17,888 nt of DNA from Bacillota bacterium. GTDB lineage: Bacteria; Bacillota; Clostridia; Lachnospirales; Lachnospiraceae. Below, piece by piece: positions 1 to 8,048 of the stretch (positions within the stretch are counted from its first letter, which is position 1; each line of letters begins with the position of its first letter). The notes beneath the pieces are model-generated. The model did no database searches. It worked only from the letters and a program-made list of their open reading frames with translations, and was not told where the DNA came from. The stretch lies in contig JAFAEB010000374.1 of NCBI GenBank assembly GCA_023424235.1, positions 1 through 17,888 on the forward strand, written 5' to 3'. A program made the position numbers and the translations under genes.

Positions 1-2
1 CA

Positions 3-206
3 GTAGAAGAGCAGGATGACGAAGTAATTACTGATCCAGTAGAAGAGCAGGATGACGAAGTAATTACTGTTCCAGTAGAAGAGCAGGATGATGAAGTAAT
101 TACTGACCCAGTAGAAGAGCAGGATGACGAAGTAATTACTGTTCCAGTAGAAGACGAAGATGACGAAGTAATTACTGATCCAGTAGAAGACGAGGATGAT
201 GATGAA
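3..206 (+). repeat. 36-bp in-frame tandem repeats (12-residue acidic units)
   Basis: Five consecutive 36-bp units start at 3, 39, 75, 111 and 147, and a decayed sixth starts at 183. Each encodes VEEQDDEVIT followed by D or V and then P, with late units changing EEQ to EDE. D and V alternate between units, which suggests a 72-bp higher-order unit that may have spread by duplication. The array certainly continues left of the window. It forms a strongly acidic, extended spacer ahead of the vWA domain. Confidence 0.95.
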
Positions 207-3200
207 TACAGTTTATTTAGAATGGATACTATGAATGGTTATAGAGATGATAATAGTCTTATATCTGATGTATATTTTGAGAACAATTCACCAATAAATG
301 AGGATGAAGCAGGTGAAGGAGAAAATCCTATAAATGAGGATGAAGATAATGAAGAAGTAGAAAGTCCTATTAATGAGGATGAAAAACCATTACTTGTGAC
401 TACAATTTCTTCCTTAGCGGCGCTTAATAGTTTGAGCAATTTATCCTTATCCTTTGTTGTGGGTGCAACTAGTGCCAATACTCTTAATGGTACTATAACG
501 GATATTTTAGAAGTTAATCCAACCATTGATAAAACAGGTTATAAAAACGAGGATGGAAGCTATACGATTAAGCTATCAGTAATAGGTGATCAGGATGAAT
601 CAACTGAAATAATAAAGCAATCCTATCCAATAAACTTAGTGTTTGCAATTGATGTTTCTACTAGTATGAATAATTCTATATCCGGTGGTAGCGCTTCGAG
701 TAGTAATCCTAGTAGGTGGAAGCTATTGGTGGACCAAATGAATGCAATGGTAGACTATGTACTAAATAGTACGACTGGAAATGTCCAAAGTAAGATAAGT
801 ATCATAGCTTATGCTAGTAATAATAAGAACTTTTTACAAGGTAAATATTACATGCTACTAGCTGATCAAAGCAGTGATGCCAATGCTATAAAGAATTCCT
901 ATTCAATACTGCAAGCAAATGGAACTAGAACACCGAAATCTATTGTTGATATAAAAGGTGATAACAATTATGGTACGAATAATCATGCCGGCTTTTTAGG
1001 TGTAAGAGAACGATTATCTTTCGTAACAACAAACACGAACAGTACCTATGTCATTTACTTAACAGATGGTGAAGCAAACCGTTATTTAATACCTGCATCG
1101 AATGGGAACTATACACAAAGTAGTGCGGTTAGTGCAAGTGATGCAATTCCACCTGCACTAACAGAAGCAAGAGCTATAAAGCAAGCTTTTCCAAATAAAA
1201 CGATAAAAATATATACCATTGGTATTGGAAATGATAGTAACAATATTGCAAAACTATTAAATCCTAGTTCAAATCCTTACCAAGATAAGTATTATAGTAT
1301 TAATAATGTAGCAGATTTTACTCAGATTTTCACAGATTTATCAAAGGAAATAACAGAAACAAATATTATCTATGTTACAAACATGAATATAAGTGATACT
1401 TTAAGCCAATATGTTAATTTAGAGCCAAATTCTTTTGTAATAAAATATAATAATGGTATCGTTTATGATAATTCTAATCCTACTAGTATTATAAACGTGA
1501 ATGGATGGCCTAATGAATTCCTACCTCAGTATAATAGTAGCAACCGCACTATAAGTTGGAGGATTATGGATTCAGAAGGTAAGCTTGGACCAACTCAAAC
1601 CTATGAACTAAGTTATAAAGTGTCTGTTAACAATGAAACATTACCTTTAGCACCATCAACGGATCTATATTATGCTTATTATGATGATTGGAATCGGGAT
1701 GGTATACGAGAAATTCGTTATTACAATACGCAACAGGCGGCAATACGAGGATTAAGCAATGCAGATAAAGTTGATAATGAAATTTATTATCCATCGAATA
1801 ATGTGGCAGAAATTGAGTATTATAACGGTACAACAATATCTTCTTTAATTTTTCCTCATCCTGCAGTAAAGGCAGACATAAAAGGTAGCTTAATTATTAA
1901 GAAAGATCTAACAAATACAAGTGATAATACGGATAAGGAATTTATTTTTGAAGTTAGAATTGGTGAGAATGGAGCAATACCATCACTCTATAATGGAGTT
2001 GCAACCGTCTTTGATGGAGTTTCTCTTACAAACTATAATATAGTAAATGGTTTACTAAAATTAAGAGCAAATGAACTTGCTACCATAAAATTAACTACAA
2101 TTAAGTCTTCTTATAGTGTAACAGAATTAAACTATGTCGATGATAGTGGTTATTCAGAATCAACATTAGACAACATACACCGAGAAGTGGTTAAATCATT
2201 AAACCAAGAACATGTATCAAGTGATGTAGTTGTTCCTACTATAGTTCCAACAGGTTCTAATGTAACAGGTAATTTGTATAAAGTTATAAATACAATAGAG
2301 GATGATACAGAAGGTTATTGGCAATCACGAGATATAGATGATGGTGTAGCAGGCAATTGGAATCAAATAATCGTTGATGATGAATTGAAAAGAATTATTA
2401 ATGAATTACCAATCAATGAAGAGAATTACCCTTACGAAACAGGTAAATTAGATCAAAATGGTAATTTAGAAAAATTACCTGCTCCAATTGAATATGTTAA
2501 TGGATATTATAATGGAGATAAAGAATCTGATAATTGGGTTTATTGGAGTAATAGTAGTAATCTATCCTTTAATTCAAACGGAAGTAGAGTTAGAGATGGA
2601 AGCAGACAATACAATTATTCAGGATGGAAAACAGCATCAACCATCTACCAAAACTATTTCAGAACTTATGATGGATATGTTGAAACTGCTACTGGTTCTG
2701 GAACTAATGTAAAATATGTTATTTATTTTTATAAAATTCGAAATACCACAGACTATCAAGATATCAGATTATATCGCTATATTCATGGTACAGAAGGTGG
2801 TGAAACAACAATAACCACCCCATTAGACGTTACTTTAACCTTTACTAATAATTATACAGATATTGATGGTTCAATTGAAGTAAATAAAGTAATCAATGAA
2901 TTCCTACCACAACATGGTAATGCCGTTTTCTTCTTCCGCTTGGATAAATTGAATGAAGATGATGAGGTCATTGAAAGTAATTTTGATTTTATAGAATTCC
3001 AATCATTAACTAATGGCAATGGAGTTCGTTTTGAACATTTACCAAAAGGTAGGTATCGATTAACAGAAATACAACCAATTCGCTATGAGTTTGAATCTGT
3101 AGATGCAGAAGGAGCAAATGCGGATAGTACGAATGCAAATATTAATACAAATGGTGAAATAACGTTTGAAATTACAGGTGATATGCAAGAAGGAATAGCG

Positions 3201-3299
3201 GTGTATTATAATAAAAAGATATATGAGAAATACTTTTCACATACGGATGTGAAGCGTAACACAATTACGATTGCGCAAACTACAAATAATGCCCCATAA
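3..3299 (+). CDS. Partial large surface/secreted protein: acidic repeats, vWA domain, two Cna-B/SpaA-like folds
   Basis: The frame is open from the first base to the TAA at 3297-3299, so the gene begins upstream; the first ATG (222) has no ribosome site and lies inside the repeats. Numbering residues from that ATG, 24-54 hold three PINEDE-type acidic repeats. A von Willebrand A domain spans about 136-380, with MIDAS motif DVSTS (D144, S146, S148), a likely MIDAS Thr at 252 and TDG at 281-283. A Cna-B/SpaA-like fold starts near 553 (candidate isopeptide Lys561, Glu635). A second spans about 881-1000 and shows the Lys889-Glu949-Asn997 pattern of intramolecular isopeptide bonds. No LPxTG motif, hydrophobic anchor or positive tail follows; the last 25 residues are polar. 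By family, such proteins are adhesins or pilus-like tips. The exact role and anchoring are unknown, and the signal peptide would be outside the window. Confidence 0.85.
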   Translation, partial: VEEQDDEVITDPVEEQDDEVITVPVEEQDDEVITDPVEEQDDEVITVPVEDEDDEVITDPVEDEDDDEYSLFRMDTMNGYRDDNSLISDVYFENNSPINEDEAGEGENPINEDEDNEEVESPINEDEKPLLVTTISSLAALNSLSNLSLSFVVGATSANTLNGTITDILEVNPTIDKTGYKNEDGSYTIKLSVIGDQDESTEIIKQSYPINLVFAIDVSTSMNNSISGGSASSSNPSRWKLLVDQMNAMVDYVLNSTTGNVQSKISIIAYASNNKNFLQGKYYMLLADQSSDANAIKNSYSILQANGTRTPKSIVDIKGDNNYGTNNHAGFLGVRERLSFVTTNTNSTYVIYLTDGEANRYLIPASNGNYTQSSAVSASDAIPPALTEARAIKQAFPNKTIKIYTIGIGNDSNNIAKLLNPSSNPYQDKYYSINNVADFTQIFTDLSKEITETNIIYVTNMNISDTLSQYVNLEPNSFVIKYNNGIVYDNSNPTSIINVNGWPNEFLPQYNSSNRTISWRIMDSEGKLGPTQTYELSYKVSVNNETLPLAPSTDLYYAYYDDWNRDGIREIRYYNTQQAAIRGLSNADKVDNEIYYPSNNVAEIEYYNGTTISSLIFPHPAVKADIKGSLIIKKDLTNTSDNTDKEFIFEVRIGENGAIPSLYNGVATVFDGVSLTNYNIVNGLLKLRANELATIKLTTIKSSYSVTELNYVDDSGYSESTLDNIHREVVKSLNQEHVSSDVVVPTIVPTGSNVTGNLYKVINTIEDDTEGYWQSRDIDDGVAGNWNQIIVDDELKRIINELPINEENYPYETGKLDQNGNLEKLPAPIEYVNGYYNGDKESDNWVYWSNSSNLSFNSNGSRVRDGSRQYNYSGWKTASTIYQNYFRTYDGYVETATGSGTNVKYVIYFYKIRNTTDYQDIRLYRYIHGTEGGETTITTPLDVTLTFTNNYTDIDGSIEVNKVINEFLPQHGNAVFFFRLDKLNEDDEVIESNFDFIEFQSLTNGNGVRFEHLPKGRYRLTEIQPIRYEFESVDAEGANADSTNANINTNGEITFEITGDMQEGIAVYYNKKIYEKYFSHTDVKRNTITIAQTTNNAP
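291..383 (+). repeat. Second acidic repeat family (PINEDE x3)
   Basis: Three copies of PINEDE begin at nucleotides 291, 327 and 366, spaced 12 and 13 codons apart. This keeps nearly the same periodicity as the 36-bp array upstream, although the sequence differs. It probably continues the same stalk-like spacer. Confidence 0.8.
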
Positions 3300-3313
3300 T
3301 CATATTTTATAGT

Positions 3314-3346
3314 AGAAGGAGTGTAGATTTATGCACTCCTTCTTTA
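3314..3346 (+). terminator. Rho-independent terminator of the vWA gene
   Basis: A perfect 10-bp stem (AGAAGGAGTG at 3314-3323 with CACTCCTTCT at 3334-3343) encloses a 10-nt loop and is followed by a short T-rich stretch. It lies 14 bases after the stop codon. The weak T-run makes termination plausible rather than certain. Confidence 0.75.
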
Positions 3347-3625
3347 TGATATTATTTCAGGAAGAATAGTGGTAAATTAATTTCATGAAATATAAATTTA
3401 TTAAATATTAGATATTACACGGTCTGTAGATACCAAATCGATAGACCAATTTTTTACGATTTTATTACAAATATTACAGGTATATTTTGCCAAAAACAGG
3501 TATAGTTTTAATATCTTATTGAGTTTTTCATTCAAACTGTATATAAATATTGCTGCTTTAATATATAATATGTACGTTCTCTCTAAAAAAAGCATACACC
3601 ATCTCCATTAAGTACACTTTTATAG
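3347..3625. other. Gene-free AT-rich stretch with one terminator-like hairpin
   Basis: No coding frame here has a ribosome site or recognisable protein. The one structure seen is a 7-bp stem with one G-T pair (GGTCTGT at 3421-3427 with ATAGACC at 3441-3447), with a possible inner 3-bp pairing, followed by six T residues at 3450-3455. It could be a backup terminator for the upstream gene or the 3' end of a small transcript. No matching upstream promoter was identified. Confidence 0.4.
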
Positions 3626-3654
3626 TTGACAATTATATCACAAGTTGATATAAT
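3626..3654 (+). promoter_or_regulatory. Sigma-A-type promoter for the NlpC/P60 gene
   Basis: TTGACA (3626-3631) and TATAAT (3649-3654) are both perfect consensus hexamers, separated by exactly 17 bp. Transcription would start near 3661 and give a leader of about 75 nt. That leader contains a 9-bp inverted repeat (AACATATTT at 3671-3679, AAATATGTT at 3703-3711) ending just before the ribosome site, which might modulate translation. Confidence 0.9.
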
Positions 3655-3736
3655 AAGTTAAAACAAATTTAACATATTTGTAACAACTAATTGGTTTATT
3701 AGAAATATGTTGATGTGTGAGCTTAGGAGGAACACA

Positions 3737-4789
3737 ATGAACCAATCAAATAGGAAGTTAATAAAGTTATCATGTCTTTGTTTCGCTGGTACTGTGTTAT
3801 TTACTTTAAACTCTAATATCTCGTATGCTTCTAGAGTATACCGTGAACAATCTGTTGCAGGTATTACAGTTACATTAGATAACTATTACGATTCAGGCAA
3901 TACAGCAGCAGCATCCGAAATTACAATTAAAGCCTTAGAAACAAGTGTTGCTGAATATGATTACAATAACTTAGGCGTTGCTAATGTTGAGAATCACTTA
4001 AATATTAGAAAAGAAGCCGGTGAAGATAAAAAGATAATTGGTAAACTTCCAAAAGATGCAGGATGTACAATTATAGAAATAACAGAAGATGGATGGGCAA
4101 AAATTAAATCTGGTAAAGTTACTGGATATGTAAAAGCAAGTTTCTTGATAACAGGTGAAGAAGCAGTAACATTAGCTAAAAAAGTTGGTAGTCTGGTAGC
4201 AACAGTAACTTCAGATGCATTAAATGTAAGAACAGAACCTAGTTTATTAGCCGGAGTAGTAACAAGTGTACCATTTGAAGAAGAGATGGAAGTTGAAGAA
4301 GTTACAACGGATTGGGTTAAAGTTAAAATCGATGCTGATGAAGGTTATGTAGCAAGACAATATATAAAATTATCTTATGAGTTAAAGAAAGCTGTAACAA
4401 TTGATGAATCAACAACTGGTGTATCTGGTACAAGAGCGAACTTAGTTTCCTATGCAAAACAATTCTTAGGTAATCGTTATGTGTGGGGTGGAACAAGTTT
4501 AACAAATGGTGTAGACTGTTCTGGATTTACACAACAAATATTTAAGAAGTATGGGGTATCTCTTCCACGTACATCAAGAGAGCAAGCAAGAGTTGGAACT
4601 ACGATTAGTGCATCTAATGCAAAAGCGGGAGATTTAGTATTCTACGGAAGTGGAAGTTATATTAACCACGTTGCAATATGCATAGGTAATGGTCAAGTAA
4701 TTCATGCAAGTAATGCTAGAACTGGAATTAAGATTTCTAATATGTTTTATAGAACACCGATTAAAGTTGTTCGTGTAATTAATAATTAA
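3737..4789 (+). CDS. Secreted SH3b-NlpC/P60 peptidoglycan hydrolase
   Basis: The ATG at 3737 is chosen because AGGAGG (3725-3730) lies 6 bases before it and a signal peptide starts there; an upstream in-frame ATG at 3707 lacks a ribosome site. The 350-residue product has a basic N-terminus, a hydrophobic core and a likely cleavage after residue 31 (SYA-S). Two bacterial SH3 repeats follow (about 80-140 and 150-215; each has an LNIR/LNVR start and a GYV end). A C-terminal NlpC/P60 domain covers about 233-350, with catalytic Cys261 (DCSGF), His311 (NHVA) and a third polar residue at His323. By family this is a cysteine endopeptidase that cuts peptide stems of peptidoglycan, often D-Glu-diamino acid bonds, with SH3b repeats binding the wall. 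It is a stand-alone transcription unit with its own promoter and terminator. Its role could be cell separation, wall turnover or spore biology; the sequence does not decide. Confidence 0.93.
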   Translation: MNQSNRKLIKLSCLCFAGTVLFTLNSNISYASRVYREQSVAGITVTLDNYYDSGNTAAASEITIKALETSVAEYDYNNLGVANVENHLNIRKEAGEDKKIIGKLPKDAGCTIIEITEDGWAKIKSGKVTGYVKASFLITGEEAVTLAKKVGSLVATVTSDALNVRTEPSLLAGVVTSVPFEEEMEVEEVTTDWVKVKIDADEGYVARQYIKLSYELKKAVTIDESTTGVSGTRANLVSYAKQFLGNRYVWGGTSLTNGVDCSGFTQQIFKKYGVSLPRTSREQARVGTTISASNAKAGDLVFYGSGSYINHVAICIGNGQVIHASNARTGIKISNMFYRTPIKVVRVINN

Positions 4790-4799
4790 TAAAATATTC

Positions 4800-4840
4800 A
4801 GACCTATTTACTACGTATTAGTAAATAGGTCTTTTTTTTT
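4800..4840 (+). terminator. Strong rho-independent terminator after the NlpC/P60 gene
   Basis: A perfect 13-bp stem (4800-4812 with 4820-4832) encloses a 7-nt loop and is followed by eight further T residues (4833-4840). It isolates the hydrolase gene from the next promoter. Confidence 0.95.
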
Positions 4841-4866
4841 GTATTGATTATTAATGGCATTTTAAT

Positions 4867-4895
4867 TTGACTTTAGTAGGATAAGCTTTTATAAT
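4867..4895 (+). promoter_or_regulatory. Sigma-A-type promoter for the membrane MutS-like gene
   Basis: TTGACT (4867-4872) and TATAAT (4890-4895) are 17 bp apart, about 45 bp before the start codon. The match is one base from consensus and lies just after a strong terminator, so it very likely drives the following gene. Confidence 0.85.
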
Positions 4896-4939
4896 GGGAA
4901 TAATGATTTAAGAGTATGTATCGAAGGTGAGGTTATAGA

Positions 4940-6613
4940 ATGGAATTGTTATATATTATATTAGCTGCTCTCGTTATTTTAGTAATTAAGAGTATATACG
5001 ATAGTAAGAATAATAGAAAACTGCTAGCTTTGAAACTAAAAAACAATTGGGGAAAGGCACTAAATCATAATTATTCGGTAGAACAGCTATATTCCATTGG
5101 ATTTTATTATCGATCAAAATCAAATCTAGAGCTTGATATTGATACTATCACGTGGGAGGATCTAGATTTTGAAGAAATATATTTATTAATTAATAATACC
5201 GCAAGTTCTGTTGGAGAAGAATATCTATATTCCATATTAAAGAATCTAAGCTTTGATGAGAAGGTTTTACGTGAGAGAAATAGCCTTATTGAGTTTTTTG
5301 AACAAAATCCAGAGAAAGCTATCGAACTTCAAATTGTTCTAAGTTATTTAGGAAAAATACAAAATATTTCTATATATGAGTATATTAACTATTTTTATAA
5401 TGTTAGGAGAGACTCTACAGCTGCTCATATTGGGATGGCAATTGGATTGATTGCTTCAATCTTATTAATATTTATTCAACCTGCAATCGGTGGAATATTA
5501 ACCTTCATTATGGTTTGTAATAATGTTCTTAGATACTATAGTAGAAAAGGTGAAATTGATTCTTATATAACAGTGTCTTCCTATATTATTCGTATGCTAG
5601 ATTCAATAAAAAGTATTACAAAGCTTCATATAAAAGAGATTAAACCATACTGTGATGAGTTAGAATCAATTTATACAAAATTTAAGTCCTTTAAAAGAGG
5701 TTCTAAGTATGTAGCTGCGAAATCTCCTAATGGTGATCTTGGAGATGTTATTCTTGACTATATAAGAATATTATTTCATATCGACTTAATTAAATTTAAT
5801 GGAATGCTAGATAATATTCATAAAAATAGAGATAATCTAAACCGTATGTTTGAAATTGTTGGTTTAATTGACAGTATGATTGCCGTTGCGTCCTTTCGAA
5901 CCATGATACCTTACTATTCAATACCAAAATTAGTTCATAAAAAAGAACCATTATTACATGTAGAGGAATTATTCCATCCCTTAATTACTGAACCAATACC
6001 AAACTCCATTGAAGTTCGTGATTGCGTTCTTATAACTGGTTCGAATGCATCTGGAAAATCCACCTTTTTAAAATCTGTGGCAATTAATGCAATATTGTCA
6101 CAAACGATTTTTACCTCATTAAGTAAGTCCTATGAAGCTAGTTATTTTCAAATCGCTTCGTCCATGGCTTTACGAGATGATATATTTAGTAAAGAGAGTT
6201 ATTATATCGTAGAGATTAAGTCACTTAAACGAATTCTTGATAAAGGTAACGAAGAAATTCCAACACTATGCTTTGTTGATGAAGTATTAAGAGGAACCAA
6301 TACCCTTGAAAGAATTGCTGCATCTTCACAAATATTATATAATTTTTCTATACGAAATTTTTTATGCTTTGCAGCAACACATGATATTGAGTTAACTTAT
6401 ATACTAGAAAATTACTATAAAAACTTTCATTTTAAAGAAGAAATTATGGATAACGATATTCATTTTGATTATAAACTTCATAGTGGACGTGCTGTTTCTA
6501 AGAATGCAATTAAACTACTAAGTATTATGGGATATTCTGATGATATTATAGATAAGGCTATAGAACTGTGTAACTCCTTCTTAGAAGATGGCAATTGGAA
6601 TACAATAAAATAA
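4940..6613 (+). CDS. Membrane-anchored MutS-family ATPase (not mismatch-repair MutS)
   Basis: The 557-residue product starts at an ATG preceded by GGTGAG (4926-4931). An N-terminal hydrophobic helix (2-17) and a hydrophobic pair in the middle (about 160-197) suggest membrane attachment. The C-terminal half is a MutS-type ABC ATPase: Walker A GSNASGKST (367-375), Walker B ending in D447-E448, followed by the MutS-like RGTNTLERIAAS, and the switch His in ATHD (480-482). The region before it resembles the MutS core helices. The N-terminal mismatch-recognition domain and its Phe-x-Glu motif are absent, so it should not read mismatches as MutS does. Similar transmembrane MutS-like proteins occur in Firmicutes and Bacteroidetes; their function is unknown to me. 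It is monocistronic, with its own promoter and terminator. Confidence 0.88.
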   Translation: MELLYIILAALVILVIKSIYDSKNNRKLLALKLKNNWGKALNHNYSVEQLYSIGFYYRSKSNLELDIDTITWEDLDFEEIYLLINNTASSVGEEYLYSILKNLSFDEKVLRERNSLIEFFEQNPEKAIELQIVLSYLGKIQNISIYEYINYFYNVRRDSTAAHIGMAIGLIASILLIFIQPAIGGILTFIMVCNNVLRYYSRKGEIDSYITVSSYIIRMLDSIKSITKLHIKEIKPYCDELESIYTKFKSFKRGSKYVAAKSPNGDLGDVILDYIRILFHIDLIKFNGMLDNIHKNRDNLNRMFEIVGLIDSMIAVASFRTMIPYYSIPKLVHKKEPLLHVEELFHPLITEPIPNSIEVRDCVLITGSNASGKSTFLKSVAINAILSQTIFTSLSKSYEASYFQIASSMALRDDIFSKESYYIVEIKSLKRILDKGNEEIPTLCFVDEVLRGTNTLERIAASSQILYNFSIRNFLCFAATHDIELTYILENYYKNFHFKEEIMDNDIHFDYKLHSGRAVSKNAIKLLSIMGYSDDIIDKAIELCNSFLEDGNWNTIK

Positions 6614-6622
6614 TTATATAGT

Positions 6623-6660
6623 AGAGTGAATTAAGAAATTAATTCACTCTTTTAATTTTA
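6623..6660 (+). terminator. Rho-independent terminator with GAAA loop
   Basis: A perfect 12-bp stem (6623-6634 with 6639-6650) is closed by a GAAA tetraloop and followed by a T-rich tail (6651-6660). It lies 9 bases after the MutS-like gene's stop codon. The stem is AT-rich, but its length makes it convincing. Confidence 0.9.
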
Positions 6661-6741
6661 GTTTCTAAGTATAGCTTAAAAAATTGGCCAAACTTTTAAT
6701 AAACATTACATAAAAATTTAATGATTTAAATGATGGATTCA

Positions 6742-6770
6742 TTGATTTATTAAGCGAATTAAAATATAAT
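6742..6770 (+). promoter_or_regulatory. Sigma-A-type promoter for the zinc-ribbon/DUF5685/J-protein cluster
   Basis: TTGATT (6742-6747) and TATAAT (6765-6770) are 17 bp apart, about 38 bp before the first gene. No other promoter-like pair of this quality is visible before 9775, so the following three genes, and possibly the deacetylase, may share it. Confidence 0.8.
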
Positions 6771-6807
6771 TCAATTTATAAATAAAAAATGGTAGAAAGG
6801 TGTAATT

Positions 6808-7203
6808 ATGAGAGAAAAATTAATGCGTTTTATGCAAGGTAGATATGGAACAGATTCTCTATCTTTATTTTTAATATGGACATCCCTTATCTGTATTGTA
6901 TTAGACAATTTTTTAAGAACAGGAATATTAAACTTATTAGGAGTAGCTCTATTAGCATATTCATATAGTCGAATTTTTTCTAAAAATTATAGTAAAAGAA
7001 ATGCTGAAAATCGTTGGTTTTTAGATAAAACAAAAGGTATTAGAGCATTGTTTCAAAATCAAATAAAACATACGAAAATGAGAAAAACCCATCATATTTA
7101 TACATGTAAATCATGTAAGCAAAAAATTCGTATACCAAAAGGCAAGGGTAAAATTATGATTACCTGTCCAAAATGTAAAACGCAATTTACTAAAAGGAGC
7201 TGA
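6808..7203 (+). CDS. Small membrane protein with C-terminal zinc ribbon
   Basis: The 131-residue product starts at an ATG preceded by AAAGGTG. Two hydrophobic helices (about 17-33 and 38-54) are followed by a basic stretch, then a zinc-ribbon-like module with CKSC (100-103) and CPKC (120-123), 16 residues apart and linked by a Lys/Gly turn. The four Cys should bind one zinc ion, and the positive-inside rule puts the ribbon in the cytoplasm. The knuckle layout resembles rubredoxin-type ribbons, which bind protein or nucleic acid. The function is unknown. It is the first gene of a cluster: its stop is 5 bases from a possible start (7209), or 20 from the GTG start (7224), of the next gene. Confidence 0.85.
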   Translation: MREKLMRFMQGRYGTDSLSLFLIWTSLICIVLDNFLRTGILNLLGVALLAYSYSRIFSKNYSKRNAENRWFLDKTKGIRALFQNQIKHTKMRKTHHIYTCKSCKQKIRIPKGKGKIMITCPKCKTQFTKRS

Positions 7204-7223
7204 AAGTTATCTTTGGATATATA

Positions 7224-8048
7224 GTGATCAATAAAAAAGAAATGAAATTCAAGGAGTTTGATGTATATCAGAGTTATTACTGTGGTTTATGTCGAGTACT
7301 AAAGGATAAGTATGGAGTGACAGGGCAGTTAACACTTAGTTATGATATGACTTTTTTAGTGCTATTATTAACTGCTTTATATGAACCTGAGGATAAAAGT
7401 GCATCCATAAGATGTATTGCTAATCCATTTATTAAGCATAATTATAATTATAATGATTATACAGAATATGTTGCTGATATGAATATTTTACTAACTTATT
7501 ATAAATGTGAAGATGATTGGTTGGATGAAGGTAAGGTCCTCAAAAAAATATTTGCTCTTTTACTTCAAGGAAAAAATAAGAAGATTAGTCATTTATATAA
7601 TGAAAAAATCCCATTAATTATAAATTGCTTGGATGAAATTAAAAAAGCAGAAGGAAATAATGAAAGTAATATTGATTTGTTATCTGGATATTTTGGTACT
7701 ATAATGAGTGAAATCTTCTATGTTCATAATGATTGCTTTAAAGATAGTCTTAAAAAAATTGGTTATTATATAAGTAAATTCATTTATATTATTGATGCAT
7801 ACGATGATATGGAAGAGGATCAAAAAAAGAATCAATTTAATCCACTACTAGATTATAAAGAAAGAGAACATTTTCATGAATGGGTGAAAGAAAGTTTAAT
7901 GATGATAGCTGCTGAAGCTGCCAATGAATTCGAGAAGTTACCGATTCTTTATAATGTTGAAATACTACGTAATATACTATATTCAGGTATTTGGACAAGA
8001 TTTAATATTGTATACACAAAGGAGAAGAACAATGAGAGATCCTTATGA
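7224..8048 (+). CDS. DUF5685-type helical protein of unknown function
   Basis: The coordinates use the first standard start (GTG 7224, 274 residues), but that start has no good ribosome site. The frame is open upstream and encodes IFGYIVINKK from an ATC at 7209, which sits 9 bases after AAAAGGAG (7192-7199); relatives I recall begin MFGY, so the true start may be 7209. From the GTG, the protein shows CGLC at 20-23, further Cys at 64 and 95, and an acidic run DAYDDMEED at 191-199 followed by NPLL. The rest looks all-helical. The acidic run recalls Asp-rich metal-binding helices of isoprenoid synthases, but this is only a resemblance. The 3' end overlaps the J-protein gene by 17 bases, implying translational coupling. 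The family name is from memory of N-terminal and acidic motifs; no function is established to my knowledge. Confidence 0.8.
   Translation: MINKKEMKFKEFDVYQSYYCGLCRVLKDKYGVTGQLTLSYDMTFLVLLLTALYEPEDKSASIRCIANPFIKHNYNYNDYTEYVADMNILLTYYKCEDDWLDEGKVLKKIFALLLQGKNKKISHLYNEKIPLIINCLDEIKKAEGNNESNIDLLSGYFGTIMSEIFYVHNDCFKDSLKKIGYYISKFIYIIDAYDDMEEDQKKNQFNPLLDYKEREHFHEWVKESLMMIAAEAANEFEKLPILYNVEILRNILYSGIWTRFNIVYTKEKNNERSL

Noticed and set aside
1..206. 36-bp direct repeats resembling a CRISPR array
   Set aside because: The repeats are contiguous with no spacers, keep one open reading frame into the vWA protein, and encode a regular acidic 12-residue unit.
2488..2712. 74-codon plus-strand frame inside the vWA gene
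   Set aside because: It overlaps the long conserved frame, has no ribosome site, and its repetitive Met/Ile composition is typical of a shifted frame in AT-rich DNA.
3401..3595. 64-codon minus-strand frame in the spacer before the NlpC/P60 gene
   Set aside because: It has no ribosome site or recognisable domain, and its Ile/Tyr/Lys-rich content is expected from AT-rich non-coding DNA.
7924..8031. Earlier in-frame start for the J-protein, adding 36 residues
   Set aside because: The added residues overlap the upstream gene, lack a ribosome site, and precede a J-domain that starts directly at ATG 8032.
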